From Leifsonia sp040686855 (lineage in GTDB: Bacteria > Actinomycetota > Actinomycetes > Actinomycetales > Microbacteriaceae): DNA of 64,000 nt. This document shows, one piece after another, positions 58,259 to 64,000 of the stretch. Each line of letters begins with the position of its first letter. Position 1 is the stretch's first letter. The notes beneath the pieces were generated by a model. The model made no database searches, was not told the origin of the DNA, and saw only the letters and a list, made by a program, of their open reading frames with translations. The DNA lies in NCBI RefSeq assembly GCF_040686855.1, contig NZ_JBFBOG010000002.1, positions 806,001 to 870,000 of the forward strand, given 5' to 3'. A program made the position numbers and the translations under genes.

Positions 58259-59298
58259 CCCTTCGCTCCCTTCTGCTGGTCCTCCTGCGTTCGGACGACG
58301 TTCGTGCCCAATATCCGCACGAAGATGAACGCGATCAGGAAGATGATGATGAACGTGATGGTCGACAGGGCCGCTGCGCTGTTGAACCCTTGCCTGATCT
58401 GGTCGACCACGAGGATCGACAGCGTGGTCGTCGCATGGCCTGTGCCGCCGCCGCCGCCGGTGAGGATCTGCGGCAGGTCGTAGATGCGGAGCGCGTCGAG
58501 CACGCGGAACAGGATGGCGACCATCAGCGCCGGCTTCAGCAGCGGCATGGTCACCCGCCAGAAGCGCTGCCAGGTGCTCGCGCCGTCCATCTTGGCCGCC
58601 TCGTAGACGTCCTCCGGGATGAGCTGGAGGCCCGCCAGGATGAGCAGCGCCATGAACGGCGTCGTCTTCCAGGTGTCGGCGATGATGACCGCCCAGCGGG
58701 AGGCCCACTCGTCACTGGTCCACAGGATGCGGGCGCCGATCAGGGCGTTGGCGACACCGGCGACCGAGAAGATGAAGAACCACAGCTTCGCGGTGACGGC
58801 GGTCGGGATGGCCCACGGGATGAGGATCGCGGCACGGACGAAGCCGCGGCCCCGGAAGGCCCGGTTCATGATGAGCGCGAACCAGAGGCCGAGCAGGGTC
58901 TCGAGGATCACCGTGGTCACCGTGAAGAAGAAGGTGACGAACACCGAGCTCCAGAAGGCGGAGCCGAGGTTGCCGGGCGGGCAGGAGATGGTGGTCCCGT
59001 TCGGGCCGGCGCACTGCTGGAACAGCCAGTGGGCGTAGTTGTCGAAGCCCGCGAAGCCGCCCTGCACGAAGAGGCCGGTCGCCGGGTCGAGGCCGGCGTC
59101 CTTCTGGAAGGACATGACGATCGCCTGGACGACCGGGTAGCCGATCACGACGGCCAGGAGGATCAAAGTCGGGAGGATCAGGTAGAGGGCCCAGCGACTC
59201 TGCTGACGGCGGTTGTGCTTCACGCCGGCGCGGACGGGCTTCTTACCGCCGGTGCCGGTCTGGGTGGATGAGGGGGCGACGACGTTCGACGTTGACAT
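58255..59298 (-). CDS. carbohydrate ABC transporter permease, MalF type
   Basis: 347 residues: N-terminal Ser/Thr-rich segment, first helix (YLILPTLILLAVVIGYPVV), a larger extracellular loop containing two Cys, and the EAA loop YEAAKMDGASTWQRFWRVTMPLL. Partner of the MalG-type protein; the pair is coupled by ATGA. The unit has no ATPase gene nearby. Confidence 0.92.
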   Translation of the reverse strand: MSTSNVVAPSSTQTGTGGKKPVRAGVKHNRRQQSRWALYLILPTLILLAVVIGYPVVQAIVMSFQKDAGLDPATGLFVQGGFAGFDNYAHWLFQQCAGPNGTTISCPPGNLGSAFWSSVFVTFFFTVTTVILETLLGLWFALIMNRAFRGRGFVRAAILIPWAIPTAVTAKLWFFIFSVAGVANALIGARILWTSDEWASRWAVIIADTWKTTPFMALLILAGLQLIPEDVYEAAKMDGASTWQRFWRVTMPLLKPALMVAILFRVLDALRIYDLPQILTGGGGGTGHATTTLSILVVDQIRQGFNSAAALSTITFIIIFLIAFIFVRILGTNVVRTQEDQQKGAKG

Positions 59299-59383
59299 GT
59301 GTGCCTCCGGAGGGAGTCTCTAGTGGGTGTGGAGCCGGGCGGCGGGAGAGTTCCCGCCGCCCGGCGACCGATTCAGGCCGGGA

Positions 59384-60664
59384 TCAGCCGGCGCTGGCGG
59401 TCTGGATGGCGGCCTCCATGTCCTTCAGCGCCTGGTCGACCGTCTTGTCGCCCTTCAGCGCTGCGTACGCGTTGTCCTGAACGGCCTTGGTGATGGCCGG
59501 GTAGAACGGCGAGACGGGACGCGGGACCGCGTTCTCGATCGACGTCTTCAGGGTGGACAGGTACGGCAGCTGGCTGTTCAGCGCCGCGTCGTCGTACAGC
59601 GACGAGACGACCGGAGCGAGCGAGCCCTGGGTCACGAAGAACTTCTGGGTCTCCTCGCTCTGCAGGAACTTCAGGAACTCGAACGCGGTGGCCTTGTGCT
59701 TGGAGTACACGCTGATCGCCGCGTTGTGACCGCCCAGGCTGGAGACGCCCGGCTTGCCCGACTCGACGCCCGGCAGCGGTGCGATCCCGAAGGTGTCCTT
59801 CACGGTCGACGAGCCGTCGGTCTTGGCCAGGTTGTACACGTACGGCCAGTTGCGCAGGAACATCAGCTTGCCGGCCTCGAACGCCTGGCGGCCCTGCTCC
59901 TCCTGGTAGGTGATGGCCTCAGCCGGGATCTGCCCGTTCTTGAAACCGTCCACCAGGCGGGTCAGACCGGCCTTGGCCTCGGGGCTGTTGACAGTGACCT
60001 TCTTGCCGTCCTCGCCGACGATGGTGCCGCCGTTGGTGTTGATCGCCTCGGCGACGTTCACCGTCAGGCCCTCGTACTGGGCGAACTGACCGGCGTAGCA
60101 GCCGATGCCCTTCGCCTTGGCGATGTCGCAGTCCTTGAGCATCTCATCCCACGTCTTCGGCGGGGTGGGGACCAGGTCCTTGCGGTAGTACAGGATGCCG
60201 CCGTCCGAGGTCTGCGGCGCCGCGTACTGCGTGCCGTTGTAGGTGCCCGACTTGACGGTCGGCTCGAGCAGGGCCGAGTTGTCCATCTTGAACTTGCCGG
60301 TCAGCGGTTGGAGCCAGCCCTTCGCGGCGAACTCGCCGGTCCACACCACGTCGACGTCGACGACGTCGTAGTTGGCGTCCTTGGCCTGGAAGTGCTGCAC
60401 GAGGTCGTCGTGCTGCTGGTCGGCCTGGTCGGTCTGCTCCTTGAAGGTGACCTTCTCGTCCGGGTGGGCCTTGTTCCACTTCTCGATGAGCGGGCGGACG
60501 ACGTTGGAGTTGTCCTTGCCCTGCACGTAGGTGATCGGGCCCTTGCTGTCAGTACCGGAGTTGGCGTCGCCGCCCCCGCTTCCCGAACCGCCACCGGTGC
60601 ATCCGGCCAGTGTCAGACCCACCAGGGCCACACCGGCGATCACGGAGAGACGTGCTGCTTTCAT
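59384..60664 (-). CDS. sugar ABC transporter substrate-binding lipoprotein
   Basis: 426 residues: signal peptide with lipobox LAGC (Cys 22), a Gly/Ser linker, then an extracellular-binding-protein-1 fold (GPITYVQGKDNSNVVRPLIEKWNKAHPDEKV, VDVVWTGEFAAKGWL, SDGGILYYRKDLV, FLRNWPYVYNL). It resembles the trehalose/maltose-binding LpqY/ThuE group. The ATG at 60664 has GAGGAGTGAA. First gene of the operon, with two LacI-type operators about 75-98 nt upstream. Confidence 0.93.
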   Translation of the reverse strand: MKAARLSVIAGVALVGLTLAGCTGGGSGSGGGDANSGTDSKGPITYVQGKDNSNVVRPLIEKWNKAHPDEKVTFKEQTDQADQQHDDLVQHFQAKDANYDVVDVDVVWTGEFAAKGWLQPLTGKFKMDNSALLEPTVKSGTYNGTQYAAPQTSDGGILYYRKDLVPTPPKTWDEMLKDCDIAKAKGIGCYAGQFAQYEGLTVNVAEAINTNGGTIVGEDGKKVTVNSPEAKAGLTRLVDGFKNGQIPAEAITYQEEQGRQAFEAGKLMFLRNWPYVYNLAKTDGSSTVKDTFGIAPLPGVESGKPGVSSLGGHNAAISVYSKHKATAFEFLKFLQSEETQKFFVTQGSLAPVVSSLYDDAALNSQLPYLSTLKTSIENAVPRPVSPFYPAITKAVQDNAYAALKGDKTVDQALKDMEAAIQTASAG

Positions 60665-60738
60665 TTCACTCCTCGTTGAGCTCTTGGTGCGAGCGCGGGT
60701 GCGCCCGGCCAGAGCGTACCCCGCTGCTCGCTCGTCAT

Positions 60739-60762
60739 GCAAGCGTTTACGTCAAGCGCTTG
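60739..60762. promoter_or_regulatory. paired LacI-type operators
   Basis: GCAAGCGTTTAC (60739-60750) and CAAGCGCTTG (60753-60762, perfect palindrome) have central CG steps 13 bp apart. They lie upstream of the substrate-binding gene and match the form of sites bound by LacI-family sugar repressors. Confidence 0.65.
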
Positions 60763-60852
60763 CATCACGGTTCCGTCACGGGCGGCTCGGGCCTCCCTAC
60801 GCCCTCGGCTTAAGAACCGGACCCACAGCCGCCCCGCCGTTACGCTGATCCC

Positions 60853-62745
60853 ATGAGCGTGATGGGCCAGATTGCCGCCGGGGGCGGCGGCGGTGGCGGC
60901 CGTCGGCGCGTGAGCGGCGGGGATGCGGATGCGCAGCGCGCGCTGAACGCCGAGGCGCCCAAGATCCCGCACCTGTTCCGTCGCATCGTGGAGCTGTTCT
61001 CGTCGCATAAGGCGGCGATCATCCTCACCATGGTGCTGGTGCTCGCGGGGGCCGCACTGACCGTCATCCCGCCGCTGCTGACCGAGCGCGCGTTCGACGA
61101 GGGGCTGTTCCCGAAGTCCGGTCAGCCCAACATCCCGGTGCTCGTCGAGATCGTCGTGCTGATGCTCGTCGTCTACGTCGTCTCGGCGTTGCTCGGCGTC
61201 TGGCAGACGTATCTGACGTCCTCGGTCGGCAACAAGGTGATGGGCGCGCTGCGCGTGCGGCTGTTCTCCCACCTGCAGTCGATGGAGCTCAGCTTCTTCA
61301 CGCACACCAAGACCGGCATCATCCAGTCGCGGCTCCAGAACGACGTCGGCGGGGTCGCCAACGTCCTGACCAACACGATGTCGAGCATCCTGGGCAACAC
61401 CGTCACCGTCATCGCGGCGCTGGTCGCGATGCTGCTGCTGAACTGGCAGCTGACCATCGTCGCGGTCGTGCTCATGCCCATCCTGGTCATCGCGCAGCGA
61501 CGGGTCGGCCAGGTGCGCGCCCGGATCGCGACGAAGACGCAGGAGTCGCTGTCGGACATGACCGCGATCACGCAGGAGACGCTGAGCGTGTCCGGCATCC
61601 TGCTGTCGAAGAGCTTCAACCGTCAGCAGACGGAGGAGGAGCGCTACGCGGACGAGAACCGCAACCAGATCCGGCTGCAGGTGTCGCAGGCGATGAGCGG
61701 TCAGTGGTTCTTCGCGATGGTGAACATCTTCCTGTCCTCCATCCCGGCGATCGTCTACCTCGTCTCGGGGTGGCTGATCGCGGGAGGCACGGCGGACATC
61801 ACGGCCGGAACGATCGTCGCCTTCACCACGGTGCAGGCCCGGCTGCTCTTCCCGCTGCTCGCGCTGATGCGGGTCGCGCTCGACCTGCAGACGTCCGGGG
61901 CGCTGTTCGCCCGCATCTTCGAGTACCTGGACCTCAAGCCCGCGATCGCCGACCGGCCGGACGCGGCGCCGGTGGACCCCGCGCGCGACCTCGGGCGGAT
62001 CGAGTTCGACCACGTCGTCTTCCGCTACCCGGACTCGCGTGAGGGCGAGCGCAACACCCTCGACGACGTGTCGTTCGTCATCCAGCCGGGGGAGTTCGCC
62101 GCGTTCGTCGGACCGAGCGGCGCCGGCAAGACGACGGTGTCGTACCTGATCCCGCGGTTCTACGACGCGACCAGCGGTCGCGTCTGTTTCGGCGACACCG
62201 ACGTGCGCGACCTCCAGCAGGAATCGCTCGTCTCGCACATCGGCGTGGTGAGCCAGGAGACGTACCTGTTCCACGCCACCATCGCGGACAACCTCCGCTA
62301 CGCGCGTCCCGGCGCCTCGCAGGAGGAGATCGAGGATGCGGCAAGGCGGGCCAACATCCACGAGACGATCGTGGGCTTCCCGGACGGCTACGCCACGGTC
62401 GTGGGCGAGCGCGGCTACCGGCTGTCCGGCGGCGAGAAGCAGCGGATCGCGATCGCGCGCGTGCTGCTCAAGGATCCGGAAGTCCTCATCCTGGATGAGG
62501 CCACCAGTGCCCTCGACACCATCTCGGAGCGGGTGGTGCAGCAGGCGCTGGACACCGCATCCAGCGGCCGCACCACCATCGCGATCGCCCACCGGCTGTC
62601 GACCATCGTGTCGGCCGACGTGATCTTCGTCATCGACCACGGCAAGGTCGTCGAGCGCGGGACGCACCGCGAACTGCTCGAGCTCGGCGGCGTGTACTCC
62701 CGGTTGTACCGCGAGCAGACCGAGGGCGCGCTGCTCGAGGAGTAG
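60853..62745 (+). CDS. ABC exporter, fused membrane and ATPase domains
   Basis: 630 residues: a Gly-rich start, six membrane helices (about 50-340, beginning IILTMVLVLAGAALTVIPPLL) and an ATPase domain: Walker A GPSGAGKTT, Q-loop QETYLF, signature LSGGEKQR, Walker B LILDEATSALD, switch AHRLST. It is an MsbA-like half-exporter of lipids, peptides or drugs working as a homodimer. TACGCT ends 6 nt before the ATG, a leaderless layout. Monocistronic. Confidence 0.93.
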   Translation: MSVMGQIAAGGGGGGGRRRVSGGDADAQRALNAEAPKIPHLFRRIVELFSSHKAAIILTMVLVLAGAALTVIPPLLTERAFDEGLFPKSGQPNIPVLVEIVVLMLVVYVVSALLGVWQTYLTSSVGNKVMGALRVRLFSHLQSMELSFFTHTKTGIIQSRLQNDVGGVANVLTNTMSSILGNTVTVIAALVAMLLLNWQLTIVAVVLMPILVIAQRRVGQVRARIATKTQESLSDMTAITQETLSVSGILLSKSFNRQQTEEERYADENRNQIRLQVSQAMSGQWFFAMVNIFLSSIPAIVYLVSGWLIAGGTADITAGTIVAFTTVQARLLFPLLALMRVALDLQTSGALFARIFEYLDLKPAIADRPDAAPVDPARDLGRIEFDHVVFRYPDSREGERNTLDDVSFVIQPGEFAAFVGPSGAGKTTVSYLIPRFYDATSGRVCFGDTDVRDLQQESLVSHIGVVSQETYLFHATIADNLRYARPGASQEEIEDAARRANIHETIVGFPDGYATVVGERGYRLSGGEKQRIAIARVLLKDPEVLILDEATSALDTISERVVQQALDTASSGRTTIAIAHRLSTIVSADVIFVIDHGKVVERGTHRELLELGGVYSRLYREQTEGALLEE

Positions 62746-62750
62746 TCCAC

Positions 62751-62785
62751 CGCACCACCCGCGCCACACGCACCACCCGCGCCAC
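62751..62785. repeat. two-copy 17-nt direct repeat
   Basis: CGCACCACCCGCGCCAC occurs at 62751-62767 and again at 62769-62785, one base apart, in the short gap before the SnoaL-like gene. No palindrome is present. Confidence 0.6.
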
Positions 62786-62809
62786 CCGACATCGACGAGA
62801 GGACGGCCC

Positions 62810-63166
62810 GTGCCGACGATCACCGAACTGCTCACCGCCCAGCTGCGCGACGTCTTCGACAACCGGGACGCCGCGTCCCGCCGCGAGGCGATCGAGCGCA
62901 TCTACGCCGAGGACGTCGTGTTCACCGACCCCGAGGGCGAAGTGCGCGGCTGGGACGGCCTCGAGGCGAAGGCCGCGAGCATCCTCGACGGGACGCCCGG
63001 CGAGTTCGCACTGGAGGAGTCCGGCCCGGTGTATCTCGGACCCGACACCGGCGCAGTGGCGTGGACGTTCGGCCCGGCCGGCGCGCCGGTCGCGCGAGGC
63101 GTGGACGTCGTGCAGGTACGCGACGGGCGGATCGCGTCGTTGACCACCCTCCTCGCGGAGGGCTGA
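62810..63166 (+). CDS. SnoaL-like / NTF2-fold protein
   Basis: 118 residues: ITELLTAQLRDVFDNRDAASRREAIERIYAEDVVFTDPEG opens a SnoaL-type cone fold, followed by AVAWTFGPAGAP and GVDVVQVRDGRIASL. Members bind small hydrophobic ligands and can be isomerases, but no catalytic residue can be assigned. The GTG start follows GACGAGAGGACG. It lies 64 nt after the exporter gene. Confidence 0.85.
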   Translation: MPTITELLTAQLRDVFDNRDAASRREAIERIYAEDVVFTDPEGEVRGWDGLEAKAASILDGTPGEFALEESGPVYLGPDTGAVAWTFGPAGAPVARGVDVVQVRDGRIASLTTLLAEG

Positions 63167-63193
63167 CACGTCCTTCCACCATTCCGGCCGCAG

Positions 63194-63211
63194 AGTTAGA
63201 CTGGGCTAACT
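63194..63211. promoter_or_regulatory. metal-regulator-type operator before the Nramp gene
   Basis: AGTTAG-ACTGGG-CTAACT (63194-63211) has perfect 6-bp arms. GTTAG/CTAAC halves resemble DtxR/MntR-family boxes and fit the downstream metal transporter. Confidence 0.5.
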
Positions 63212-63230
63212 TTTCGCGGAAGGAGCCGGG

Positions 63231-64000
63231 ATGAGCGTCGACGTCGCCGAGCGGGCCTCCCGTGCCGCTCCTGCGCGTATGCTCCTCCTGCTCGGTCCGG
63301 CCTTCGTCGCGGCGATCGCGTACGTCGATCCCGGCAACGTCGCCGCGAACCTCACCGCCGGTGCGCGCTACGGGTACCTGCTGGTCTGGGTGCTGGTCGC
63401 GGCGAACGCGATCGCGGTGTTCGTGCAGTACCAGTCGGCGAAGCTCGGCATCGTCACCGGCCGCAGCCTCCCCGAGCTGCTGGGCACGCGGCTGGGGACG
63501 TTCGGCCGCCGCGCCTACTGGGTGCAGGCCGAGCTGGTCGCCGCGGCGACCGACATCGCCGAGGTGATCGGCGGCGCGATCGCGCTGAATCTCCTGTTCG
63601 GGCTTCCGCTGCCGCTCGGCGGCCTCATCGTCGGCGTGGTGGCGCTCGGCATCCTCTCCATCCAGTCGCGCCGAGGGCAGAGGCCGTTCGAGGCGGTCAT
63701 TGTGGGCCTGCTGGCCGTGATCGCGGTCGGCTTCCTGGCCGGGCTGTTCGTCAGTCCCGTCGACTGGGGCGCGGCGGCCGCCGGCCTGGTGCCGCGCTTC
63801 GACGGCACCGAGACGGTGCTGCTCGCGGCGAGCATGCTCGGAGCCACCGTCATGCCGCACGCCATCTACCTCCACTCCGCCCTCGCCCGCGATCGGCACG
63901 GCGCGTCCGGCGACGCGGGCCGCATCCGGACGCTGCTTCGGGCGACGAGGCTCGACGTCGTGCTCGCGCTGATCATCGCGGGCGCGGTCAACATCGCGAT
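63231..64000 (+). CDS. mntH: Nramp-family divalent metal transporter (3' end outside window)
   Basis: The first 256 residues are visible. Helix 1 carries the metal-binding DPGN motif (YVDPGNVAAN) and helix 6 the MPHAIYLHSAL motif, the two Nramp hallmarks. It should import Mn2+ (or Fe2+) with protons. The ATG at 63231 has AAGGAGCCGGG upstream. An inverted repeat of metal-regulator type lies 20 nt before it. Confidence 0.93.
   Translation, partial: MSVDVAERASRAAPARMLLLLGPAFVAAIAYVDPGNVAANLTAGARYGYLLVWVLVAANAIAVFVQYQSAKLGIVTGRSLPELLGTRLGTFGRRAYWVQAELVAAATDIAEVIGGAIALNLLFGLPLPLGGLIVGVVALGILSIQSRRGQRPFEAVIVGLLAVIAVGFLAGLFVSPVDWGAAAAGLVPRFDGTETVLLAASMLGATVMPHAIYLHSALARDRHGASGDAGRIRTLLRATRLDVVLALIIAGAVNIA

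Overview
The window is chromosomal DNA of a high-GC Gram-positive actinobacterium. The third-position GC bias, the many GTG starts, the gene order hadA/hadB-like, murB ... tRNA-Trp, secE, nusG, rplK, rplA and the L10-L7/L12 pair all point to Actinobacteria. The overall gene set suggests Microbacteriaceae, perhaps near Leifsonia; the family is my inference, not a search result. No insertion sequence, prophage, CRISPR array or origin was seen. There is one tRNA, and no stretch over 300 bases lacks a gene or a leader RNA.

Layout. 1-4214: 3' part of an FtsX-type ABC permease, two ABC ATPases and a small acidic ORF. 4324-14102: an apparently complete non-phosphorylating L-fucose pathway (fuconate dehydratase, a second acid-sugar dehydratase, aldo-keto reductase, lactonase, dehydrogenase, FAH-family hydrolase, lactate dehydrogenase) with its GntR regulator; a TetR/SDR pair is embedded in it. 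A related TATAGGA-type operator precedes each of its transcription units (5641, 10111, 14145). 14333-15660: an LCP cell-wall enzyme, then a 27-codon gene ending in CDSCQ with its own promoter, stacked palindromes and terminator. 15697-27366: the had-murB block, a Gly-rich protein, a RecQ helicase with a phosphoribosyltransferase-like tail, a PspC/histidine kinase/LuxR unit, then tRNA-Trp-secE-nusG-rplK-rplA. 27607-32844: a secreted S53 peptidase, an acetyltransferase, an oxidoreductase, a DUF998-like membrane protein and a YqaJ-like nuclease.

32880-41248 is a ROK-regulated divergent sugar cluster: four Gfo/Idh/MocA dehydrogenases, one ThuA-like protein and two xylose-isomerase-like TIM barrels. 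This set fits oxidation to keto-sugars followed by glycoside or C-O/C-C bond cleavage; the substrate is unknown. 41268-47152 holds a VOC/WYL pair, DedA, a cysteine hydrolase, a pentapeptide-repeat protein and a MacB-like ABC pair. 47327-49422 is an ECF41-type sigma unit with a matching promoter. 49492-51815 is an OmpR-type two-component system, followed by the L10 leader with rplJ-rplL. 53221-55858 has a small ORF, a methyltransferase, and a MarR regulator with an MFS exporter. 56067-60664 is a LacI-controlled sugar ABC importer without its own ATPase. 60853-64000 has an ABC exporter, a SnoaL-like protein and the start of an Nramp metal transporter.

How the genes work together: most of the window is small, locally regulated catabolic and stress units set between conserved translation and secretion operons. 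Many monocistronic genes have a TANNNT-like -10 box ending 6-7 nt before the start codon, suggesting leaderless mRNAs.
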